64,000 nucleotides of DNA, taken from Chaetomium olivaceum (lineage: Eukaryota; Ascomycota; Sordariomycetes; Sordariales; Chaetomiaceae). Positions 1 to 9,859 of this stretch are shown here, one piece after another (positions within the stretch are counted from its first letter, which is position 1; each line of letters begins with the position of its first letter). The notes below the pieces were generated by a model. That model had not been told where the DNA came from. It was given only the letters and a program-made list of their open reading frames with translations, and searched no databases. The stretch covers positions 186,001-250,000 of the forward strand of contig JAYWVB010000029.1 in assembly GCA_039881045.1 (NCBI GenBank), read 5' to 3'. Both the position numbers and the translations under genes were made by a program.

Positions 1-1201
1 TCAACCGAGTCCAAAATCAACTAGATCAATTCCCAGACATTAGCTCTTGATCGTACGAAGTCCGGCGACTACCAACTCGTCTCCACGATTTAAGCTTTAG
101 AGTCCGTCGTGTCCCGTCGTGCCCACACGAGCAAATGCCCGACGTGCCAACAGAAGGGGCCCTTTGGCGATTCCTCACTCCACCAGCTCCACTCCATCGC
201 GGGGGTGGAGTCCGGGGAATGTGGAGCTTCAACGCGGCCGGGTCCACCAACCGCCCAACCCCTGCTCTCCACGCTAACGCGCTGGAATGAAGCAAGCCCC
301 GGATTGATATGGGTATCGACTTCGACGTTCGAGTTCAGCTTGTATTCTGGTGTCGTCTCGACTTGTGAAATGGGAAGGTTGGATGGTCGAAGTGGGAGAG
401 GCCACGACTAAATTGAAATAAGGGACAGATGCGACAATCATCTCCTCTCTCCCCTTGTCGGATGCGCACATGGCGCCATGCCAACCTATTTGAGTCAGGC
501 AGAGGACCATGCTCACTGGCAATCAGGAGCTGCGCGACTGCAGAGTGACGTCCCACCCCAGCCATGATTGGCGCTGGTTAATACGGCGACGTTTACCCCG
601 CTCCGCAGCTGGCCGCTATGGTATGTTCCAGGCCTCTTTTGGGAAGGAACCCCCTGACAGCAGGGACGTTGTTTCTGGTCCTCCAAAGCGGGCAAGCGGC
701 AAGCGGCTGTCGGGCAGCTGGGCAGAGGCGTTGTATCCCAGCCCATCTGTCTCAGTCGCTCATGCCCATCAGGAATAAAGGGGCGAGGTGTGCCCTCCTT
801 CTCCAGCTTCTCCTCTTTGTGCGACAACAACTTCCCCGAGACGTCACAGTTATTACCGCCATCAGCTGTAAACATCACGCACGCTCTCAAATCTATCTGT
901 TTTACCTTTCAACACCAACTTCTCCCGGCGTCAGGATATCGAGTCGATAAACTATCGCTCCTTCCCACAGGTAAGCTATCACTTTGTTATTGTTTTGCCA
1001 ACCTGGCTTTCCTGGGTACCAGCTTGCTGTGCTGGCAAGACCCCGCACATTGCCACCCTCCCCTTCCCTACTACTGTACCTCGCCCCAGATCTCCTCATT
1101 CTTTTATCATCAGCTCACCCACTAACATTCACGGCTCAATCCAGCTACCGCACAAGCACCAACAACAATACCAATAACACAATCTCCACTCTACCGCCAA
1201 C
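1..1201. other. Left intergenic region and leader of the 1202 gene
   Basis: No convincing coding sequence is seen. The last 250 bases are pyrimidine-rich and then CA-rich, as is usual for a fungal 5' leader. A good splice donor (GGTAAGC) stands near 971, so the leader of the gene at 1202 may contain an intron. I see no repeat or RNA gene here. Confidence 0.5.
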
Positions 1202-1525
1202 ATGCCCGTCCGCATTCCCGCTACCACCAGGACTGAGGTCTTTTGCATGGGCGCGGCTGGTGTCACCGGCTTCGCCCCCTTCTACCTGATGGCTCCCGGC
1301 GCTGAGGAGCGTCTCTCAAGACAGACTGTCAAGTGGGCTCCCCGGTGGGAACGCAACATCACCTTCTTCAGGAACCCCGTCGAGAGGGGTATCCAGCGGC
1401 TCTCGCCCCCTGTCGAGCGGACCGTCAAGAAGATCGAGCACCGTCTTCCCTTGGAGAAGGCGGCCAAGAGGACAGATATGAGCATCAAGAGGAACCTCGA
1501 CAGGTTGGGCATCAAGCACACCTAG
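1202..1525 (+). CDS. Small conserved fungal protein, 107 aa
   Basis: Single-exon gene whose ATG stands in a good fungal context (CCAACATGCC). The product is basic. One hydrophobic stretch at about residues 15-32 (FCMGAAGVTGFAPFYLM) could be a membrane anchor. The C-terminal two thirds is an Arg/Lys-rich amphipathic region without cysteines. The basic N-terminus followed by a hydrophobic segment would fit a mitochondrial or other membrane-associated small protein, but I do not recognise a named family. The strong CA-rich leader and the bias for C-ending codons (GTC, ATC, AAG) suggest a real, well-expressed gene. Function is unknown. Confidence 0.72.
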   Translation: MPVRIPATTRTEVFCMGAAGVTGFAPFYLMAPGAEERLSRQTVKWAPRWERNITFFRNPVERGIQRLSPPVERTVKKIEHRLPLEKAAKRTDMSIKRNLDRLGIKHT

Positions 1526-2424
1526 GTGAAGGTCCGCCAGGTTGATGAATGACGGAACAACATAACATGGGGTGCATGGAGAGTCTCGTTTGAACAGTCC
1601 GGGTCTCTTATCTCCTTGTACATATCACCACGATGCATGTCGGGGGTTCTGGTTGATTGGCTGCGATGATTTAGGAAGGAATGGGCTTCATCATGCTAAT
1701 CCTCTGGCGAGTCGCCCACGGGGATGTCCGTGGGCACGCCATCGAGATAGCACCTACACATACGCTGCCGGGACACAGCTAGCATAGCTACCGGCCTATG
1801 GTCACCCAAGGTCGGCAATATAAGCGCCGCTTCGTTAAAGTACAGTCGCAGTTCCTCGCGGTCGTGAAAAGAATTGGGTAATTTGTCCACTATTACCCTG
1901 GGAGCTGACCTCTTTGCTCCAACATGTGCGGCCACCGCCTTGTTTCCCCTCCGAAGCAACGAGAACCATCACCACCCTACCGCCCAACACTCTCCGCTTA
2001 AACATCACAACATAAAATATGGATAGAAATACAGCGCAACGTCATGTCATTATCCTTTTTTGGAAATGGACCATGATCCCCCTTCAATCTTTTCAAATAT
2101 CGCCCGCCCCAGGGACCATCAATTTGACTTGGGAAGTACATGTCAAATCGTATTCCTCTAGATGATAATATGTCCATCCCTATCTTTTCCCTTGTCTTTT
2201 TAGCATCAAACTCCTTCGCTCCAAATCCTGGAGCGAGAGAACCCGGCCCAATAGTCTTCCATTGCCGCCCTTGGCGAGTTAACCACGTGTGCGGCTGACA
2301 GCCAGCAGAGTATCTGATTAGCCAGAACCGTCTTGGCGGATGGTCGTCTTCTTCATTTCTCGGTGTTCTCGCGGTCACCAGGGTTCTGGTCTTGAGCAGG
2401 CCCCTCTCAACAATAACTAAGGCG
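1526..2424. other. Intergenic region, no gene seen
   Basis: Sequence between the small gene and the first HET gene. Reading frames here are short and show no domain. It presumably holds the 3' end of the first gene and the promoter and leader of the HET gene. Confidence 0.5.
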
Positions 2425-4752
2425 ATGCGTCTTCTCCAGACGAGGACGCTCAAGTTTGAAGAGTTTTTCGACAACGCAATCCCTGAGTATGCTATCCTAT
2501 CGCACACCTGGGGAGCTGAGGAAGTCAGTTTCCAGGATGCCCTCAGGATCACTGGTGCTGTCACGCCTGCTGCCACGCCTGCGGCGGGCGCTCTGATTCA
2601 AAAGGACCTAGCTTGCAAGGCCGGCTGGGACAAGATCAAGCGGACCTGCAGCCTCGCTTTGAAAGATAACTTGGAATACGCCTGGGTCGATACCTGCTGC
2701 ATCGACAAGACGAGCAGCGCTGAATTGTCAGAAGCCATCAATTCCATGTTCCGCTGGTACGAGTGCTCCAAGGTTTGCTATGCCTACCTAGCCGATGTCC
2801 CAGCCGTTGGAACGTTGGATCCGAGCGACCCGGGCGATCAGTTCAAAAGCAGCCGGTGGTTCACCAGGGGATGGACGTTACAAGAGCTGCTAGCACCTTC
2901 AAACGTGATCTTCTTCGCCTCGGACTGGAGTGATATGGCAACGCGGCATGAACTAGCCGCGGCGATATCGCTCATCACGGGCATACGCCGGTCCTTTCTT
3001 CAACGCGATGACGCTGGTTCCAGTTGCACGGCTCAACCAGCTAAATCAACTGTGAAGAGACTGTGGGATGTCATCCAGGTTGCTGGGGTGCCGCCGTCCC
3101 AAGCCAAGCCAAGCACTATCCTAGGTAAACTGCGTGGATCCAGCATTGCGGAACGGATGAGTTGGGCGGCCAAGAGACAGACCACCAGGATCGAAGACGC
3201 GGCATATTGCTTGCTGGGTATATTTGAGATTCACATACCCCTCATCTACGGCGAGGGATCTCGGGCCTTTATCAGGCTCCAAGAAGAGATCATGACAAGG
3301 TCGGACGACATGACGATCCTAGCGTGGAACTTCAGAGTACAGGACCGGCCCTTGAAGCCTATCCGACACAAAGATATCCTCTGGCAGCATCCATGGAAAG
3401 TGTTCTCCTCGGCCTCGCCGTATGGAAGCGACTGTCGCGTTGCCGCGCTGCTAGCCGAATCGCCCGCGGCGTTTTTGGGTTGCGAAAACATCGTCCCTTC
3501 GGAGATGGGCGGCGCTGGAGCACCTCTTCTTCTGAGCAGCAGAGGGTTGAGCACGAGTCTCCCCCTCAGCGACGATAAGCACCCACATATTCTCCTCCCC
3601 TGTCGATTGAAGGACGACTCTTGGCACCTCATAGCCCTACCTCTCGTCTCTCGTGGCTCCAACTCGTACGCAAGGGCGCACATGCCTTCGAGGTTACTGG
3701 ACCATAATGTATGGCATCGCTGGAAATCAACCTCGGTCAACCTGTTGACTACGGTCGACGAGTACAACAGCCGCCCGCAGGTCCCTGAACACAGTTTCTG
3801 GGTCCGAGACCTTCCCGATGGGTTTGAACTTGGCGAGGTGCACCCCAGAGCGACGTATGGCCTTTCGGAAAGAATCATCGTGCCCAACGGAGCCCCGTTT
3901 TCAGAGCAGCCTATTGGAGGCAGAGTGACGGCGGGTATATACCTAATGAATCAAAACGGGGACGACGGACAGAATTTCTTCATCGTCCTCCACGTCAGAA
4001 AGCTCTACAACAATGGAATTGGCTGGGCTCGTCCCGTGCGAACCAACTACAAGATTGTGCCGTGTGACCAAGGCCGGCCCCCTCAATCTCTCCCGCTTCT
4101 CGTCGCTGACGAGGTACCATGCGAATCGCTACAGTACGGGATCGATTCCACCGGCCAGGGACTGATGTATGCGACCATAGAACGGCAAATATGCTTTGGA
4201 AAGCCCCTCTTCGTCGTGGACATCAAATACGAGCGCCGTAGTCTTCAAGGTCGGTTCTTAAGAATGAGGTTCGACCTTGTTGCGATTGTGAAAGGGCGAC
4301 TACGAGACTACGCCGAGAGACCGCTGATCCGGAATCTTGTCACCCTTATCTATCAGGCCTTACTTTGTTGGGAAGTGGTCATGCGGACTTTGACTGCGGT
4401 CGTTATTATCGGAATGGGATCTTATATGGCCTGGGCGTTTTATCAAAATTACGATGGGCCACCGTCCCAAATACGGTCTTGGGTGGGCTGGTTATGTGTG
4501 TTTGGTGTTTACTGTGCGCTCACTTTGATGATGTACGAGGTTGTCCCTCTCTTGTCACTTTCTTTTCCCCGGCTTTCTTCTGTTGTTCGGACATTCAGGC
4601 TTCCATTAGCCCTGCTTTCCATTGCCTTGCTCGTTTTTCCTTCCCTACTGACACAACCCAGGATACTGGCGGTAGACTTCATGATCCCTCTCGTGTTCGT
4701 CATTTTGACTTTTTATCATTTCATGAAGTACTTCTGGAAAGAATTGTTTTGA
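2425..4752 (+). CDS. HET-domain protein with C-terminal membrane segments
   Basis: Heterokaryon-incompatibility (HET) protein of 775 residues in one exon. I chose the ATG at 2425 because MRLLQTRTLKFEEF is the usual start of this HET subfamily; an upstream TTG in the same frame is not a eukaryotic start. HET motifs are complete: AILSHTWG (residues 23-30), YAWVDTCCID with the MFRWYECSKVCYAYL segment, and WFTRGWTLQELLAP. Further in, YCLLGIFEIHIPLIYGEG is typical of the NWD/HET type. The last 130 residues contain three or four hydrophobic segments, so the protein is probably membrane-anchored, which is less common for HET proteins. HET domains trigger cell death on non-self recognition; the partner here is unknown. 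The gene has no frame break, unlike the other two HET genes in the window. Confidence 0.9.
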   Translation: MRLLQTRTLKFEEFFDNAIPEYAILSHTWGAEEVSFQDALRITGAVTPAATPAAGALIQKDLACKAGWDKIKRTCSLALKDNLEYAWVDTCCIDKTSSAELSEAINSMFRWYECSKVCYAYLADVPAVGTLDPSDPGDQFKSSRWFTRGWTLQELLAPSNVIFFASDWSDMATRHELAAAISLITGIRRSFLQRDDAGSSCTAQPAKSTVKRLWDVIQVAGVPPSQAKPSTILGKLRGSSIAERMSWAAKRQTTRIEDAAYCLLGIFEIHIPLIYGEGSRAFIRLQEEIMTRSDDMTILAWNFRVQDRPLKPIRHKDILWQHPWKVFSSASPYGSDCRVAALLAESPAAFLGCENIVPSEMGGAGAPLLLSSRGLSTSLPLSDDKHPHILLPCRLKDDSWHLIALPLVSRGSNSYARAHMPSRLLDHNVWHRWKSTSVNLLTTVDEYNSRPQVPEHSFWVRDLPDGFELGEVHPRATYGLSERIIVPNGAPFSEQPIGGRVTAGIYLMNQNGDDGQNFFIVLHVRKLYNNGIGWARPVRTNYKIVPCDQGRPPQSLPLLVADEVPCESLQYGIDSTGQGLMYATIERQICFGKPLFVVDIKYERRSLQGRFLRMRFDLVAIVKGRLRDYAERPLIRNLVTLIYQALLCWEVVMRTLTAVVIIGMGSYMAWAFYQNYDGPPSQIRSWVGWLCVFGVYCALTLMMYEVVPLLSLSFPRLSSVVRTFRLPLALLSIALLVFPSLLTQPRILAVDFMIPLVFVILTFYHFMKYFWKELF

Positions 4753-5377
4753 CGGGAGGAGGGGATCATAATGGAAAGGCCCAGAGCATAGACTTGCTAT
4801 GAGTTGTTGAAGTATACTTTACACATGTACATAGGTACTTAATCATACCTATATATCCACCTGACCAACCCTGAGGAATTACCCATATGGACTTAGCAAT
4901 GCGTCCCGGGCTGAGCTGAGCAGCGTGGGAGCCAAGAGACAAAATACCACGTTGGAGATACTCATCTGGGAACCGACCTCTTGCAATCTTAACCTTTGGT
5001 TGGGACAAGAGCGTTTATCGCCTGTCGATCTTGTGAAAAGAGAAGGTTGTGGCAGAGAGGATATTGTATGTTGTTATGTCTAGCAACCGGCATGCGCTGG
5101 TGCTTATGCTGTTTTGCGTGTATCAATTCCGACCTACTCAGCCACGGTACCTAATTAAGGTACCGAGTCAATTATACCGGACCTATAGCAATGCCCTCAC
5201 TACAAAACGAGCTTTTAGTCCATAAAGGTAAGTACCTATGGTACGGAATAGCATTTATTACATATCTTGAGTTTGCCCCGAGTTACTGAATAACAACCAT
5301 GCCTTGCCATTCTCGCACCGGGATCTGCTTCACCAACTGTTCATTATTAGAGCACCTATCCAACGAATCCTTTGGAA
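4753..5377. other. Convergent 3' intergenic region
   Basis: AT-rich stretch between two HET genes whose 3' ends face each other. It carries scattered copies of the TACCTAGGTA-like motif and a near-palindrome at 5145-5163 (GGTACC either side of an AATT core). No gene is seen. Confidence 0.5.
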
Positions 5378-7785
5378 TTATGAGAAAGAGCGTGCCAATT
5401 TCTCCCATCTTTCCTCTGCTACCCCTTCAACTCTGCGCAAGGTGAGGAACCTCGCACCACCGTGACCCTCATGGTCCTCGCCCAGATACCGACAAGCAAA
5501 CATCAACACGCTAATTATCTCTCCTCTTTCGTGTTTTGCGGTCCACTCCTTCTCACTCATGTCGATGCTCAAACAGACACAACATAGCCGATTGGCGATA
5601 CGGTGCCAGTTCCCGTCCCAATCGTGGCTCTCTGCATGTCGTCGATCTCTCCCCTCTCTGCCAGCATTGCGCACCCACGTCCACTCCTTCGGTGGTTGTT
5701 TCTTGCGCGTGAAGTACTTGAGCACGAAAGGGTTATGGAGACCTATCAAGGACCGTTTATCCTGGCCGAGACGATCGGTCGAGAAGGGATTTTGGAGTCT
5801 GATGGCGTCGCCGCGCTCTCCAGGAGCAAATAAATACGAGTCTGCGGCCCAGAGGAGCCTACTTCGCTCCCCGTCTCGCAGCTCGATGAAATCCGCCATT
5901 TGAACGCAGTGCTCGTTGATCGGCAGCGCGCGCCATGACACGGCCGCACCCTTCCATCCGACCCAAGACCACGAGGGGAAATGTGTTCTCCGGTCGCAAG
6001 ACTCCGAGGCAAACATCCTGGGCGTGCCGGTGCAGTGGTACCATGCGCTAACTGTGAGTGCAAAGGTGATCTGGGGGCCAGAGTACCCCCCGGCTATCGT
6101 CCCGAGCCAGAGTGGGAGGCCAAAGAGGAGGTGCAGGTTGGATGAGCGTTTGTACATGCCTGTAATTCCCATAAACGCGAGAAGGGCGTCTGAATCAACT
6201 GTGAGTTTGCGTTTGGAGTATGCGCGGATATGCTCGTTGAGTCCACGCAGCTGAGCATGCGTAGTTGCCTCGAGGTATCGCGGGAATCCGTAGTCGATTC
6301 GGTAGTCTTCGTTCATCATGATGAGATTCCTACTGCGGTCACTTAAGAAGCCGCCGGTGTAGGCGTCGCCTTTGAATATGCCCGTAATCATGAAGTTTGC
6401 CATGATAAGCTCCTCGTCGGCCCCCTCCTCTTCGTTACTCCCCACCTGTCCGTTATATTCCTCCTCCTTGTATGGTTGATGAAACAGAGAAATGGCCATG
6501 CTCTCCTGGGCTGCCATGTTTCGACACTCCCAGTAAATCTGGTTGTGGGTGAACACCAGTCGGCGGTTGGACAGCACACCCTCTTGGTAGGTCCATCCTC
6601 GGGTCCAGTACTCCGATTCAAGAATGTCAATGCGGGGGTCGCGGAGGAGGAGACAAGGGTGCTTCCGCTGTTGAGTGTGTATTTTGGTTGCGGCGCACGG
6701 GAGGTTGAACTAACGCCCGGAAGACCGTGTCCCGCCCCTGAGCCCGCAGCAGCTACAATCGTGAGCTCTGCCTCTTCGTAGATGGTCGTCATTCTTGATA
6801 TCAAGTAGGCCTTCTCATCATCATCAGACTGATTGATGCATAGCCTGTCAACCCAGAGGTACTGTAGTCCCATCTCCCGGGTCACTGTAACAGCGTCCAG
6901 CACAGTCTTCGGCCAGTCTCTCTTGTCTTCGACGCTTGTGCCCCATACATAACTCAGGGCGGCGTACTTGGTTCCCCACGGCTGAGATTCCACCTTCGGA
7001 TCTTTTGCCGTGCAGTTAATCAGTCGAAAGTCCCGTTCGACGGGCTCGCGTATCCCCCGTTTTCCGCAAGCGCTGGGGTGTACACTATGGCATAAGTCAA
7101 GCCATTCCTTTGCGAGGCTCAAGTTCGCCTCGCATCGTAATTCATTGGCACAGGCCAACTCGCCGACAGATGGATTCCGCTCCTTATCTGGGTGTAGTCG
7201 ATATATCACCCCGGTCTGAGGAATGTCCCTTGCCATCCAATGCTCCTCGTGACCAACCGGCGGAATCCCCTCAAGGTCCGGGACAACGGCCATGAACACG
7301 GTATCATTTATCTCCTCCCACACCGGGTTGTCTCTCAAGATATCGGCTCGCCACATCCAGCTTTCGCTGCTGGGAAATGCGAGAAGTTTATAACGTTCGT
7401 GCGATCCCGGCTGGATTCTCATCGACCTGAAGAATGTGCACAATGGGCAGCTCGAGTCTCGGGAGAGCCGGTCGCCAAAGCTGTGGGCAAACCATGCGTC
7501 AAGATAGAAATATGTACCGTCGCTATTGTTGTCTAGAAAGTCCGGGCGACAGAGCTTGCCCTTTCTGGCATCTCGAAACTTCTGTGACGCTTGGTCGAAA
7601 AGAGAGTCAAGGTCAATCTCTCCACAGACCTCACAAAGAGGAGAAGTCGCGTCCAGCTTTTGGCGCTTCGCAGCCCTTCGCGGCAGTTGCTCAGCCTCGG
7701 CGTCTCGTTTAGGAAGAGAATGTGAAGACCTCATGTCGCTTTGCTGAAAGGGCATATTCAGGAAGTAGGAGAAGGCGTCGGGCAT
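5378..7785 (-). pseudogene. HET-domain gene with one frameshift
   Basis: HET-domain gene broken by a single-base loss near 6644-6650. The 5' part reads from the ATG at 7785 (GTG further upstream is not a start; ATGs at 7755 and 7734 are alternatives). It has a Cys-pair region (CEVCGEIDLDSLF, CPLCTFF), then YAALSYVWGT and YLWVDRLCINQSDDDEK of the HET domain. The third HET motif (YWTRGWTYQEG) lies in the next frame just after the break, and that frame stays open to the stop at 5378. The break lies in a TCCTCCTCC tract, where one missing C would explain it. Adding one base makes the total length a multiple of three (about 802 residues), so no other lesion is needed. It is either a recent pseudogene or a sequencing error. 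Confidence 0.85.
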
Positions 7786-8578
7786 GCTAATAATGAATCC
7801 TCGCGAATCTCTAAGACGGTTGAAGGCAAGGACATTTTTGTCAGAGGACACGCGCGCGTCTTCTAACGAGGGGTTTGTTGTTGACCGCGCGTGTGGCGCA
7901 GCTGGGCAGCTTCAAGGCGCTTTGGGTTCAGCTCACTGTGAGGCCGACTTCGGAGTTAGCGGGAAGTCGAACACAGCTTGAGCGCAAGGCTGTGTCCAGG
8001 GACATGCTATCTTCACGTAGTGTCAACCATAATGTTCGGTGATCCCACAACTAAGCAAGAGAGAAACAAGGACAAGGCAGGTTGGCATGGAAGAAAAGGC
8101 AACGTTCGCTTGAAGGAAGGTATGAGGCACAAGACTGACAGAAGAGATCTCTGACTGAAATGCTCGTCAAACCAACCTCGCCTTGTGTCATACCCAATGC
8201 GTGGCCAGTTACAGACCACAGAGAGCATTCACCCCAGATCAATGCTTATATCCATCGGTCAAGTCGCCTTCTAAAATAGCGTTTATTACTAGAGGTAGGC
8301 ATAACGTATATTATTGTTGGAAGTTGTGGCACTTGGCACTCGGACATTCGGTTGCAGAACATGCATGGCTGCCCAACGTGGGCGCAATGCAGCCTAGGTG
8401 GGGGGAGGCCAAGAGCTGACGACGAGCTATTTTACACAAGATGAGGGAAAGGACAGACAGAGAGAGGAACAACCTTGAATTGATGACTTCAGGGATGCTC
8501 CGAGGATCCCAACCCACTGTTGTAAGCTCCATCATCTGTGTGATAACCGTGGAATCGTGGCTGTTGGTTTCCAACAAT
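7786..8578. other. Intergenic region between HET gene and transposons
   Basis: Presumed promoter of the HET gene read leftward, followed by unassigned sequence up to the TA target site of the first transposon. No gene is seen. Confidence 0.45.
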
Positions 8579-8580
8579 TA

Positions 8581-9847
8581 TAAGCGAGCCGAACATATAA
8601 GCGAGCCGAACAGTCTCCACCACAACGGGTCCCCTGCAATCTCAACGTTACATCTTCCTCCACAACTCTACAACGCAATATGTCCCCTCCTTCAAAGGAA
8701 GAGAGGGTGCCCAGCCTGGCAACCGCGAATGGGCGACTGTAATTCAGGGAGTCAATGCCCTTGGTTGGGCGATCCCTCCGTTCATCATCTTGGCAGCGCA
8801 ATATCACCTTGCCAACTGGTACCGGGAGTGCGGCCTACCCCTCGACTGGCGTATTGCAACTACCCACAATGGCTGGACTACCAATGCAGTTGGCCTAGAT
8901 TGGATCAAGCATTTCGATCACCATACGGCGCCTCGGACAAAGGGCACGCACTGGTTGTTGATTCTCGACGGTCACGAAAGCCACCACTCCACCGAGTTCG
9001 AGCAGTACGGCAAGCAGAACAATATCATCACACTCTGCATGCCTGCACACTCTTCCCATAAGTGCCAGCCACTTGATGTTGGCTGCTTTGGGCCACTGAA
9101 GCAGGCGTATGGTCGCCAGGTTGAGGAGTTCATGCGCGCGCATGTCAACCACATCAGCAAGCTCGAGTTCCTTTGCGGGGGCTGGCCTTGTTCCGTACAA
9201 CCCAGAGAGGGTGCTCTCCAGGCTGGATGTCAAGCTTTATACACCATCGCCCCCAAACTCGCGGCCTAGTACTGCCGGCACTGTCAAACCCTGGGCTTCC
9301 AAGACACCGCACAACCCCAAAGAAACCGACTCGCAGTCAAAGCTTATCAGGACTCGTATTGCCAACCATCAAGGTAGCTCCCCAGCTTCGATGTTGGCCG
9401 CCGTTGACCAGCTTACCAAAGGGACAATGGCTGTAATGCACCAGGTAGCCCTTCTTGAGTCAGAGAGGTGTCTTCGCCTCCGCAAGGCCAACGAGGCACT
9501 AAGCAAGCGGCGGAGGGCCAAACGGACACGTGTACAGCTTGGAGGGTCACTTACTGTGCAAGAGGCACAGGGTCTTGCGGACCAGAAGGCTGTAGGTGGG
9601 AGGGCAGGAGAAGATATACAGCCAGATGGTAGTAGTGCAGGGGGGGGTCAGAGGAAGGTTCGGCGCTGTGGGGTATGCGGCAAGCCCGGCCATAATGCGC
9701 GTACCTGCCAGGAGGCTGGGGAAGCCTCTGATTCGGCTTCTTCTGATGTAATTGTAGTCATTTCCTAGCGTTGTTGTGTGGTAATTGGGAATAGTGTCGG
9801 TAGAGCGGTGGAAAGTGTTCGGCTCGCTTATATGTTCGGCTCGCTTA
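8581..9847 (+). mobile_element. Pogo/Fot1-like element, internally deleted
   Basis: 1267-bp Tc1/mariner-superfamily (pogo-like) element. Its ends are inverted repeats of at least 32 bp, each made of two tandem copies of TAAGCGAGCCGAACATA (the second slightly shortened). TA dinucleotides at 8579-8580 and 9848-9849 are the target duplication. The inside carries the C-terminal part of a transposase (separate entry). It lacks the DNA-binding N-terminus and the first catalytic Asp, so the element cannot move by itself but may be mobilised in trans. It ends 12 bp from a second, different pogo-like element. Confidence 0.9.
8680..9768 (+). pseudogene. Truncated pogo-like transposase
   Basis: Remnant of a DDE transposase related to the intact copy at 9967-11622. 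It begins at the block QPGNREW (about residue 190 of the intact protein), so the HTH region and the first catalytic Asp are gone. The second Asp (LILDGHESHHS) and third Asp (HKCQPLDVGCF) are kept. A second deletion of roughly 70 bases near 9165 removes about 24 residues between NHISKLEF and GLVPYNPE and changes the frame. The downstream frame then runs to 9768 and ends with a CCHC knuckle (CGVCGKPGHNARTC). The intact neighbour is only a moderately close relative, so this is a different family and not a deleted copy of it. Confidence 0.88.
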
Positions 9848-9859
9848 TAATATACGTTA

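Noticed and set aside
3246..3887. Long antisense frame inside the first HET gene
   Set aside because: It is the shadow of a GC-rich coding region and has no domain of its own; the same applies to the long antisense frames in the synthase and sulfite reductase genes.
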